From NCBI RefSeq assembly GCF_014839835.1, contig NC_071615.1, positions 18,051,001-18,115,000 of the forward strand: 64,000 nucleotides of DNA, given 5' to 3'. Each line of letters starts with the position of its first letter. The first letter of the stretch is position 1. Below are positions 35,501 through 47,500 of the stretch, piece after piece. The translations under genes and the position numbers were made by a program. Origin of the DNA: Dryobates pubescens (lineage: Eukaryota; Chordata; Aves; Piciformes; Picidae). The notes beneath the pieces were generated by a model. The model was not told the origin of the DNA, made no database searches, and saw only the letters and a program-made list of their open reading frames with translations.

Positions 35501-38500
35501 ACACTGAGGCACCACAGAGGGGTCAGTGTCAGCCCAGGCTGGCCCTGGGGTGCTGGAGCAGAGGGATGGACACTGAGGCACCACAGAGGGGTCAGTGTCA
35601 GCCCAGGTTGGCCCTGGGGTGCTGGAGCAGAGGGATGGACACTGAGGCACCACAGAGGGGTCAGTGTCAGCCCAGGCTGGCCCTGGGGTGCTGGAGCAGA
35701 GGGATGGACACTGAGGCACCGCAGAGCTTCCACAGCTTTGCCTGGGCCACGGACACGAGGCAGGAGCAAGTGTGAGGACAGGCAAGGCGCAAGGGGTCCC
35801 GTTCCCTTCCCGGCGCCGCCCTGGCGCCGCCCCCGGGGTGGGAGGAGGCAGGGAGCTCCCGGCCGGCCGCTGCCTTACCGTACTTGCGCTTGAGGAAGAG
35901 TGCGGAGCCGCAGCACTGCAGCTCGCCCTTGGCCATGATGGCGATGCGGTCCCCCAGCAGGTCTGCCTCGTCCATGAAGTGCGTGGTCAGCAGGATGGTT
36001 CTCTGGCTCCGCTGCTGCTGCAGCAGGTCCCAGGTGGCCCTGCGGGAGGCTGGGTCCATCCCCGAGGTCGGCTCGTCCAGCATCACCACCTGCGGGCCGC
36101 AGGGGGGCGCTGCTGAGGCGGCGCTGGGAGAGGGGCAGGGGGCACACGGCCTAGGGGGCCTCCCAGCACTGCAGTGCATCCTCCCAGTGCTGCAGCCTCC
36201 CAGCGCTGCAGTGCAACCCCCCAGTGCTGCAGCCTCCCAGCGCTGCAGTGCAGCCTCCCAGCACTGCAGCCCCCCAACACTGCAGTGCATCCTCCCAGCA
36301 CTGCAGCCCCCCAGCACTGCAGCCTCCCAGCACTGAAGTGCAGCCCCCCAGCACTGCAGTCCCCCAGCACTGCAGTACAGCCTCCCAGCACTGCAGCCCC
36401 TCAGCACTGCAGCCTCAGAGCTGTCCCACTTTGTGGGGGGGCTCCTGGCCCCTCCTTCACAGGATCAGAGGATATCAGGGGTTGGAAGGGACCCAAAGAG
36501 ATCTTCCAGTCCAAGCCCCCTGCCAGAGCAGGAGCAGAGAGCCCAGCCCAGGGCACACAGAACACATCCAGACAGGGCTGGGAAGGCTCCAGGGAAGGAG
36601 ACTCCACAACCTCTCTGGGCAGCCTGCTCCAGGCCTCTGGGAGCCTCCCAGGGCAGAAGTTCCTCCTCCTGCTGAGGTGGAACCTCCTGGGCTGCAGCTT
36701 CCATCCGCTGCCCCTTGGGCTGTGCCAGGGTGCAAGTGATGCTGTCCCTGCATCTCCCACTGGCTCACCACAGGTGAGGAAGGACCTGAGGGGTGCCAGG
36801 AGGACCTGTGCTGGCCCCAGGGAGAAAGGCTGGAGGTGAGGCCCCTCAGGCACTTGCCTTGGAGTCGCCTATGAGGGCGATGCCAATGGAGAGCTTCCTC
36901 TTCATGCCCCCCGAGAGGGCCTTGCTGAGGGCATGGCGCTTGTCCTCCAGGTTCAGGATCCGCAGGATGTGGTTGATCTCCTCGGGGCACTTGGAGGCTG
37001 GGTACCCCTTCAGCTGCCAGGCAGGCAGAAGGGAGGGTCAAAGCCTGCCTGCAGGGTCTGCCAAAGATCCCTCCCAACACACTGGCCACTGCCTGCTGAG
37101 CCTCAACCACGCTCCCTGCTCCCAACCCAGGCAGCAAAGTTGGGGAGCACAGGACTGGGCTCCTGCCCAGCCCCCAAGTTGCTGCCACAGCTGGGGGAGG
37201 GCTTTGCACAGAGCCATGCTGCACATGACCTCTCCACTGCTCTACCAGCCAGGCAGGGAGCTCCTGCTGCCCCTGAGGTGGAACGAGGAGGCAAGGGCTG
37301 TGCTGCTTATTGTGGACTGGTTTGGGTTGGAGGGGACCTCCAGAGCTCACCCAGTGCAACCCCCTGCAGCCACAGCAGGCTGCTCCCAGCCCCAACCAAC
37401 CTGCCCTGCACTGCTGCCAGCCCTGGGGCAGCTCCCAGCTCTCTGGGCAGCCTGGCACAGGCTCTCCCCACCCTCAGCACCAAACCTTTCTCCCTTCTCT
37501 CCACTCTCAGTCTCCCTCTTGCAGTTCCAACCATCCCCCCTTGGCCTGCCCCAACAGGCCCTGCTCAGCAGTCTGTCCTCAGCTCTCTCCTGGCCTCTTG
37601 AAGCCCTGCAAGGCCACCAGGAGGTCTCCCTGGAGCTGGTGCCAAGGTGTCCCCACTCTCAGTGTCAACCATCTTTTCCTTCTCTCCAGTCTGAGTCTCC
37701 TTCTAGTTTAAACCATCACCCCTTGCTCAGCAGTCTGTCCCCAGCTCTCTTCCGTCCCCTTGAAGCCCTGCAAGGCCACCAGGAGGTCTCCCTGGAGCCT
37801 TCTCCTCTGCAGGCTGCACAACCCCAACCCTCCCAGCCTGGGCTCCCAGCAGAGGGCTTCCAGCCTCCCAGCACTGCTGTGGCCTGCCCTGGAAGGCCCT
37901 CCCCAGCCCTCCCCAGCCCGGGGGGGGTGCAGGGAGCCTGCCCTGCCCGCGCTCACCCCTGCATAGAAGCGGAGGTGCTCCTCCACGGTCATGTTGTCGA
38001 AGAGGACGTCGTGCTGGGGGCAGAGGCCCAGGCTGCGGCGGATCAGCACCATGTCCCGCGAGATCTCGTAGCCGTTGATGTAGGCCTGGCCGCCGCTGGG
38101 CGAGTGCAGGCCTGCCGGGGGCGGCAGCTCAGCCTGGGGCCGCCCTGACACCCCCGCGGGCAAAGGGCTGCGGGGAGGGGCTGCCGAGCGCCCCCACGGC
38201 GGCGCAGCCCCCGGCCGGCAGCCGCAGCCGGGCCGGCGGCTTTGGCCCTGGGCATCCCCGAGGGGAGGAGCACCTGGGAGTGCTGCTGCAACGGGCAGGC
38301 AGGGCTGCATCCAGCCTGCATCTGGCATGGCTCTGGCCTGGCTCTCACACCTGGGAGTGCTGCTGCAAGGGGCAGGCAAGGCTGCATCCAGCCTGCATCT
38401 GGCATGGCTCTGCCCTGGCTCTGAGACATGGGAGTGCTGCTGCAAGGGGCAGGCAGGGCTGCATCCAGCCTGCATCTGGCATGGCTCTGCCCTGGCTCTG

Positions 38501-41500
38501 AGACATGGGAGTGCTGCTGCAACGGGAAGGGCTGCATCCAGCCTGCATCTGGCATGGCTCTGCCCTGGCTCTGAGACATGGGAGTGCTGCTGCAAGGGGC
38601 AGGCAGGGCTGCATCCAGCCTGCATCTGGCATGGCTCTGCCCTGGCTCTGAGACATGGGAGTGCTGCTGCAAGGGGCAGGCAGGGCTGCATCCAGCCTGC
38701 ATCTGGCATGGCTCTGGCCTGGCTCTCACACCTGGGAGTGCTGCTGCAAGGGGCAGGCAGGGCTGCATCCAGCCTGCATCTGGCATGGCTCTGCCCTGGC
38801 TCTGAGACATGGGAGTGCTGCTGCAAGGGGCAGGCAGGGCTGCATCCAGCCTGCATCTGGCATGGCTCTGCCCTGGCTCTGAGACATGGGAGTGCTGCTG
38901 CAACGGGAAGGGCTGCATCCAGCCTGCATCTGGCATGGCTCTGGCCTGGCTCTGAGACATGGGAGTGCTGCTGCAAGGGGCAGGCAGGGCTGCATCCAGC
39001 CTGCATCTGGCATGGCTCTGCCCTGGCTCTGAGACATGGGAGTGCTGCTGCAAGGGGCAGGCAGGGCTGCATCCAGCCTGCATCTGGCATGGCTCTGGCC
39101 TGGCTCTGAGACATGGGAGTGCTGCTGCAATGGGCAGGCAGGGCTGCATCCAGCCTGCATCTGGCATGGCTCTGGCCTGGCTCTCACACCTGGGAGTGCT
39201 GCTGCAACGGGCAGGCAGGGCTGCATCCAGCCTGCATCTGGCATGGCTCTGCCCTGGCTCTGAGACATGGGAGTGCTGCTGCAAGGGGCAGGCAGGGCTG
39301 CATCCAGCCTGCATCTGGCATGGCTCTGGCCTGGCTCTCACACCTGGGAGTGCTGCTGCAACGGGCAGGGCTGCATCCAGCCTGCATCTGGCATGGCTCT
39401 GCCCTGGCTCTGAGACATGGGAGTGCTGCTGCAATTGGCAGGGCTGCATCCAGCCTGCATCTGGCATGGCTCTGGCCTGGCTCTCACACCTGGGAGTGCT
39501 GCTGCAAGGGGCAGGCAGGGCTGCATCCAGCCTGCATCTGGCATGGCTCTGCCCTGGCTCTCACACCTGGGAGTGCTGCTGCAACGGGCAGGCAGGGCTG
39601 CATCCAGCCTGCATCTGGCATGGCTCTGCCCTGGCTCTGAGACATGGGAGTGCTGCTGCAAGGGGCAGGCAGGGCTGCATCCAGCCTGCATCTGGCATGG
39701 CTCTGGCCTGGCTCTGAGACATGGGAGTGCTGCTGCAAGGGGCAGGGCTGCATCCAGCCTGCATCTGGCATGGCTCTGCCCTGGCTCTGAGACATGGGAG
39801 TGCTGCTGCAAGGGGCAGGCAGGGCTGCATCCAGCCTGCATCTGGCATGGCTCTGGCCTGGCTCTGAGACATGGGAGTGCTGCTGCAAGGGGCAGGGCTG
39901 CATCCAGCCTGCATCTGGCATGGCTCTGCCCTGGCTCTGAGACATGGGAGTGCTGCTGCAAGGGGCAGGCAAGGCTGCATCCAGCCTGCATCTGGCATGG
40001 CTCTGCCCTGGCTCTGAGACATGGGAGTGCTGCTGCAAAGGGCAGGGCTGCATCCAGCCTGCATCTGGCATGGCTCTGCCCTGGCTCTGAGACATGGGAG
40101 TGCTGCTGCAAGGGGCAGGCAGGGCTGCATCCAGCCTGCATCTGGCATGGCTCTGGCATGGCTCTGAGACATGGGAGTGCTGCTGCAAGGGGCAGGCAAG
40201 GCTGCATCCAGCCTGCATCTGGCATGGCTCTGCCCTGGCTCTGAGACATGGGAGTGCTGCTGCAACGGGCAGGCAGGGCTGCATCCAGCCTGCATCTGGC
40301 ATGGCTCTGGCCTGGCTCTGAGACATGGGAGTGCTGCTGCAACGGGCAGGGCTGCATCCAGCCTGCATCTGGCATGGCTCTGGCCTGGCTCTCACACCTG
40401 GGAGTGCTGCTGCAAGGGGCAGGCAGGGCTGCATCCAGCCTGCATCTGGCATGGCTCTGGCCTGGCTCTCACACCTGGGAGTGCTGCTGCAAGGGGCAGG
40501 CAGGGCTGCATCCAGCCTGCATCTGGCATGGCTCTGGCCTGGCTCTGAGACATGGGAGTGCTGCTGCAAGGGGCAGGCAGGGCTGCATCCAGCCTGCATC
40601 TGGAATGGCTCTGCCCTGGCTCTGAGACATGGGAGTGCTGCTGCAAGGGGCAGGCAAGGCTGCATCCAGCCTGCATCTGGCATGGCTCTGCCCTGGCTCT
40701 CACACCTGGGAGTGCTGCTGCAACGGGCAGGCAGGGCTGCATCCAGCCTGCATCTGGCATGGCTCTGGCCTGGCTCTGAGACATGGGAGTGCTGCTGCAA
40801 GGGGCAGGCAGGGCTGCATCCAGCCTGCATCTGGCATGGCTCTGGCCTGGCTCTGAGACATGGGAGTGCTGCTGCAACGGGCAGGCAGGGCTGCATCCAG
40901 CCTGCATCTGGAATGGCTCTGCCCTGGCTCTGAGACATGGGAGTGCTGCTGCAACGGGCAGGCAGGGCTGCATCCAGCCTGCATCTGGCATGGCTCTGGC
41001 CTGGCTCTCACACCTGGGAGTGCTGCTGCAAGGGGCAGGGCTGCATCCAGCCTGCATCTGGCATGGCTCTGCCCTGGCTCTGAGACATGGGAGTGCTGCT
41101 GCAAGGGGCAGGCAGGGCTGCATCCAGCCTGCATCTGGCATGGCTCTGGCCTGGCTCTCACACCTGGGAGTGCTGCTGCAACGGGCAGGGCTGCATCCAG
41201 CCTGCATCTGGCATGGCTCTGGCCTGGCTCTCACACCTGGGAGTGCTGCTGCAACGGGCAGGGCTGCATCCAGCCTGCATCTGGCATGGCTCTGCCCTGG
41301 CTCTGAGACATGGGAGTGCTGCTGCAAGGGGCAGGCAGGGCTGCATCCAGCCTGCATCTGGCATGGCTCTGGCCTGGCTCTCAGACCTGGATCTAGCCTG
41401 GCTCTATCCTGGCTCTCAGCCTGCCTCTAGCCTGCCTCTAACCTGGCTCTATCCTGGCTCTCAGCCCGTCTCTAGCCTGGCTCTATCCTGCCTCTCAGCT

Positions 41501-44500
41501 TGGCTCTAGCCTGGCTCTCAGCCTGGCTCTCAACCTGGCTCTCAGCCTGGCTCTCAACCTAGCAGCGGTCCCAGTGAGCCCAGGGCAGACCTCCAGGGAA
41601 GCTGCCATGAGCACCCTGAGCTGGCAGGAGCAGCACAGTGCCAGGGAAGAGAGAAGCAGCAGAGGTCCCCATGCCCTCCATGCCACAGCAGGCTGCCCAC
41701 AGCTCAGCAGCTCAGGATGAAGACCACTCCTTGGTGAAGGCTACTCCTTGGTGCCAGCCCTCTCTGGGCCATCCTCTGTGGGGCTCTTTGTCTGCCAAGG
41801 GCTCTGCAGCTGTCACTTGTCCCCGCAGTGATCCCCTTGCACAGGGCCAAGAAGGGACCTCCGCCCTGCCTCCCTCTCCCCAGGCAGTGATCTGCCTCTC
41901 TCTCCCCCAGCACCCCTGGCCAAGGGCTCAGTGAACCCAAAGTGCTGCAGGGAGGAGGCAAACCCCTTCCCCAGGCTCAGAGGTGGAGCTCAGCCCCTCT
42001 TTGGCAGCCCAGCCATCAGCCCTCGCCCAGCCCCCGCCAGCCCCTGCAGCAGGACGTGGCCTCTACCTGTAAGCATGGACAGGGTGGTGGTCTTCCCAGC
42101 ACCGTTGTGTCCCAGCAGGACAGTGATCTGCCCTTCATACATGTTCACTGTGAGGTCCTTGACTGCCTCTTTTGTCTTGTTGCCCACTTTGAAGACCTGT
42201 GGAGATGCCAGGATTGAGCTGATGCTGGACTCAAGCCACTGTCCCCTCCCCTCCATCTGGCAGTCAAAGCCCCCGGGGATCAGGTGGTGCTGGGGTGCAA
42301 CTCAGGTTCAGCTCCCTTGCCAACGGGTTCAGCACAGATGTGACCACAGCTGTAAGTACCCAAAGCTTCAGCCCACCACAAAATGCAGCCAGCTCTGGAG
42401 AAGAGGCTCAGGTGTCCCACCCAGCCCAGGGCACGGAGGGCAGTGGGATGCTAAGGAAGGTGCCCGCAGGCAGCAGTATTGCCCCTGAGCAACACTCTGA
42501 TCTGCCTGTGCTGTGCTGGGCAGTTGGTACCTTGGAAAGGTGCTTGATTTTGATCCCTGACACCAGGTCTGCAGGCTCCTCCTCGATGTATTGGCTCTTC
42601 AGAGCTTTCTCAGGGTCCTCCTCCTCCTCCTTCTCTTTTCCCACAACCGTCCTGGGGCGCCCGCACCAGTACGAGGGCTGAGGGCACAGAGAGCATCTCA
42701 GACACAGCACCAGGCCACCCCTTCTCCCCAGCCTTCTGCACCCCCCTCCCACAGAGGTGCCTCCCAGGGATCTCCAAGACCACTCTCCCTGGCCTGGGAA
42801 TGGCCAGCCAGCACATCTTCAGCAGGCAGGTAGGTCAGACTGGGTGAGACTGCTCCTCCTGCCCTGCTGCCCTCCTCTGCCTCTCCCTCAGGGCAGGATT
42901 GGCTCCTGCAACAGAGTCACAGAGCTGGCAGGGCTGGAAGGGAGCTCAAGGCTCAGCCAGCCCCAACCCCTGGCCATGGCCAGGGACACCTCACACTGTG
43001 TGAGGCTGTGCTCACAGCCACCTCCAGCCTGGCTGCAAACACCTCCAGGCAGGAGGCTTCCACCACCTCCCTGGGCAGCCTGTGCCAGGCTCTCACCACC
43101 CTCCTGGCCAACAACTTCTTCCTCACAGCCAATCTCCAGCTCCCCACTTCTAGTTCTGCTCCATCCCCCCCAGTCCTATCCCTCCCTGACACCCCAGAGC
43201 AGAGGGGCAGGAGCCTCTCCCTCCACCTCTGGCAATGGGCACTGGCAGCCCAGAAGGCTCAGCTCAGCTGCCCTTGGCCTTCTGGGCTGCCAGTGCCCAT
43301 TGCTGGCTTCCTGTGCCAGGCCTGATTCCTGACCCCCTCAGAGGTGTCCCAGACCCCTATCCCTCCCTGACACCCTTGCAGCCCCCTGCAGATCCTGGAA
43401 GGCCACAATGAGGTCTCCTGGGAGCCTTCTCCTCTCCAGCCTGCACAACCCCAACTCCCTCAGGCTGTGCTCACAGCAGCTCCAGCCCTCTGCTCCTCCT
43501 CCTGGCCCTGCTCTGGACACCTTCCAGCCCCTCCAGAGCCTTCCTGGCACAGAGGCTCCAGCACTGGCCCCAGAACTCCAGCTGTGGGCTCAGCAGAGTG
43601 GAGCAGAGGGGCAGAGGAAGGGTCAGCCCAGCTGACAGGGTGACACTCATCACCCAGCTCCTGGCAGGAGCACCTGGGGGCTGCAGACCCCTCAGGCCCA
43701 CCCCTGGGCAGGCAGCACTCAGGGAGTTTCAAGGGACTGGATCTGGTTGCTCAGGCCTGGGGCTTCTCTCCAGTGCCTTCATGGAGACACCCAACAACAG
43801 CCTGTGTGCCAAGAAGGCTTGGCACACAGATGCCAAACCCAGATGACCTCCATGCTCAGTTCAGAAATGCAGCTGCAGCAGACACCCTGCAGAGCCCTGG
43901 ACTTTGGAGGCCACATCCACAGATTCATAGAAGGGTTTGGGTTGGAAGGGACCCTAAAGATCATCCAGCTCCAAGCCCCTGCCATGGGCAGGGACCCCTC
44001 CCACCAGCACAGCTTGCTCAGGGCCTCATCCAGCCTGGTCCTGAACACCTCCTGGGTGGGGGCAGCCACAGCCTCCCTGGGCAGCCTGTGCCAGTTTACT
44101 GCAGGGCAGCCTCCAAAGCTACAGCAGACCATGTTTTGCTGGACTCATCTCCAGGAGCCAGGCCCAGCATGGTCCCAGCTGGTTGGTGGATGAAGGAACC
44201 AAGGTCTGGAGAAAAATCAGCTCCAGGACAAGTTAATGGCCAAAATTCACACATTCAGAGATCACACTGGGCAGGAAGGGAGCCTCCAAGGTCATCCTGT
44301 CCAACCCCCCTGCACTCTGCAGGGACACCTCCAGCTACAGCAGGCTGCCCAGGGCCACATCAAGCCTGACCTTCAATGTCTCCAGGCATGGGGCCTCAAG
44401 CCACTGGGCTCCAGTGCCTCCCCACCCTCATTCTGCCCTTTCCACTGGGCTCTGCTGCTGCTGGGGGTGGCCAGCAAAACCACCCAGCAATGCCACTCTG

Positions 44501-47500
44501 ATTGCTGGTGCTGCCCTTCCCCTGGGGCCACAAACACCTTCAAATCACAGCACAGAATCAACCAGGTTGGAAAAGACCTCAGAGATCACCAAGTCCAACC
44601 TACCACCCAGCACCTCCTGACAGCTAACCCAGGGCTTCAAGGGCCACATCCAAGCCCCTCTGGAACACCTCCAGGGATGGGGACTCCACCACCTCCCTGG
44701 GCAGCACATCCCCAGGGCCAATCTCTCTTGCTGGGAAGAACTTTCTCCTCCCCTCCAGCCTAAACCTCCCCTGGCACAGCTTGAGACTGTGTCCTCTTGT
44801 TCTGCTGCTGGCTGCCTGGGAGCAGAGCCCAACCCCCAGCTGGCTCCAACTTCCCTGCAGGGAGTTGCAGAGAGCAAGAAGGTCTCCCCTGAGCCTCCTC
44901 TTCTGCAGGCTAAGCAACCCCAGCTCCCTCAGCCTCTCCTCCCAGGGCTGTGCCCCAGACCCCTCCCCAGCTTTGTTGCCCTTCTCTGGACACCTTCAAG
45001 TCTCTCAATGTCCTTCTTGAGCTGAGGAGCCCAGAGCTGGACACAGGGCTCCAGGGGTGGCCTGAGCAGTGCTGAGCACAGGGCACAAGGACTTCCCTGC
45101 TCCTGCTGGCCACACTCTGCCTGCTGCAGGCCAGGATGCCCTTGGCCTTCTTGGCCCCCTGGGCACACTGCTGGCTCATGTTCAGCTGCTGCCAACCAGT
45201 ACCAAATCTTCCTACTGAAAGCACCATGGAGGGTAGGCAGCCCTGGTTAAAGCCATGTGGTTAAAGAAAAGCAAGCACAACAAATCACATCTTCTGCAGC
45301 TCAGGAGGCTGCTGCCAGCCTTGTATCTTGGGTACAGAGGTGCAGAGGTGGCACAGAAGTGGGACCCCCCCCAAGCAATCACAGAACCACAGAATGTTAG
45401 GGGTTGGAAGGGACCTCCAGAGCTCATCCAGTCCAACCCCACTGCCAGAGCAGGAGCAGCCAGGGCAGGGCACACAGGAATGCATCCAGGTGGGTTTGGA
45501 ATAGCTCCAGAGCAGAAGGCTCCACAACCCCCTGGGCAGCCTGCTCCAGGCTCTGCCACCCTCACAGGGGAAAAATTCCTCCTCCTGTTTCCATGGAACT
45601 TCCTCTGCCTCAGCTTGCCCCCACTGCCCCTTGTGCTGTGCTTGGCTAGCCCTGAGCAGAGCCTGGCTCCAGCCCTGCACATCTTTAGCCCCAGCACTGA
45701 GGGCAGTCCTCAGGCTGCTCTGCTCCCAGCTCCCAGCCCCAGCTGCCTCAGCCTGGCCTCCCAGGGAGATGTTGCACTGCCTGCAGCAGCTCTGTGCCTC
45801 TGGGCTGGACTCTCTCAAGCACTTCCCTGAAGTCCTTCTGGAGCTGAGGGGCCCAGAACTGGACACAATACTTCAGATGCAGCCTCAGCAGGGCAGAGCA
45901 GGGCAGGAAAACCTCTCTGACCTGCTCCCCACAGCCCTTCTAATCCAGCCCAGGCTGCCTTTGGCCTTCCTGGCCACCAGGGCTCATTGCTGGCTCATGA
46001 GCAGCCTTCTGGCCTCCAGGACCCCCCAGGTCCTTTTCCCCAGAGCTGCTGTGCAACAGCTCAGCCCCCAGCCTGTCCTGGTCCCTGGGGTTGTTCCTCC
46101 CCAGATGCCAGTCTCTCCCCTTGGCCTTGTTGGATTCCATTCCATTTCCTCCTGCCCCAAGCCTCCAGCCTGCCTGGAGCTGGCTCCTTATGCAGTCTTC
46201 TGCAGTGGCCCTTCTGCAGTGGGAGCTTCCCACGTGGCAGCACAGCAGCGCTGCTGCCCACCTGGGAAGGCTAAGCAGCATTTGTCCAGCCTCTGGTGAG
46301 GAAGGTGAACTCCATCAGGTGAGGAGGTGAGAGCAGGGGTGATGATTGCACACACAGAAGAGACCCCAAGGCCCTCCTGCTCCAACCTCTCCAGGTCCCA
46401 GAGCAGCTGGAACGAGCTGCTTGGCCACGAGCACACTGCCGGCTCACGGGCAACCTCCCATGCACTAGGACCCTCTTCCTCTTCACTGCTCTCCAACAGG
46501 TCAGTCCCCAGCCTCTCCTGGGGTCGTTCCCCAGCTGCCCCAGGGCCCCTGGCAGGGGCTGGCAGCAGTGCTCACCGTCAGGAAGAAGTAGCAGGGCTGA
46601 GGCACTCCGTACTCGCCGGGGAACACGGCCTCCACGTACCACGTCACCAGCCCGTACAGCACCGAGTCCAGCAGCAGCATGCCCAGCACCTGGGCCAGGG
46701 TGAAGTTGTCATCCACACTGATTGGCTTCATCAGGTCCCTCCACTGGATGCCAGTCCCTGCAACACACACAGGGCACTGCCCACCTGCACCAGGGCAGGC
46801 CAGGGGATGCCCCACTGGAGAGCAGCACCGTGGAGAAAGACCTTGGAGTGCTGGTGGGCAGCAAGCTCTGCCTGGGCAGCAATGTGCCCTGGGGGTGAAG
46901 AAGGCCAAGGGGATCCTGGGGGGCAGCAAGCAAAGTGTGGCCAGCAGGGCTGGGGAGGGTCTGCTCCCCCTCTCTGCTCTGCCCTGCTGAGAGCACAGCT
47001 GCAATCCTGTGTCCAGCTCTGGGCTGCCCAGCTCAAGAGGGGCAGAGACCTGCTGGAGAGAGTCCAAGGGAGAGCCAGGAGGAGGATTTGGGGACTTGAG
47101 CCTCTCCCCTGGGAAGAGAGGCTGAGAGCCCTGGGGCTGTTTAGTCTGGAGAGGAGAAGGCTGAGAGTAGATCTGATCAATGCCTATCAATAGCTGAGGG
47201 GTGGGGGGCAAGGGGAGGGGGCCAAGCTCTTTGGGGTGGTGCACAGCAATAAGCCAAGGACCAATGGAGACAAACTTGGACAGAGAAGGTCTCACCTCAG
47301 CAGGAGGAGAAACCTTTTTGGTGTGAGGGTGCTGGAGGCCTGGAGCAGGCTGCCCAGGGGGGTGGTGGAGTCTCCTTCTCTGGAGACTTTCCAGCCCCAG
47401 CTGGCTGTGTTCCTGTGTGCCCTGCCCTGGGTGCTCCTGCTCTGGATGAGCTCTGGAGGTCCCTTCCAACCTCTACCATTCTGTGATCCTCCAGGCTGCT

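Noticed and set aside
38043-41430. Many long frames (up to ~480 residues) with Cys/Trp/His-rich repeats
   Set aside because: They arise from the 77-bp array, in an ABCA3 intron. The same peptides appear in shifted frames, as expected from a repeat and not from a gene.
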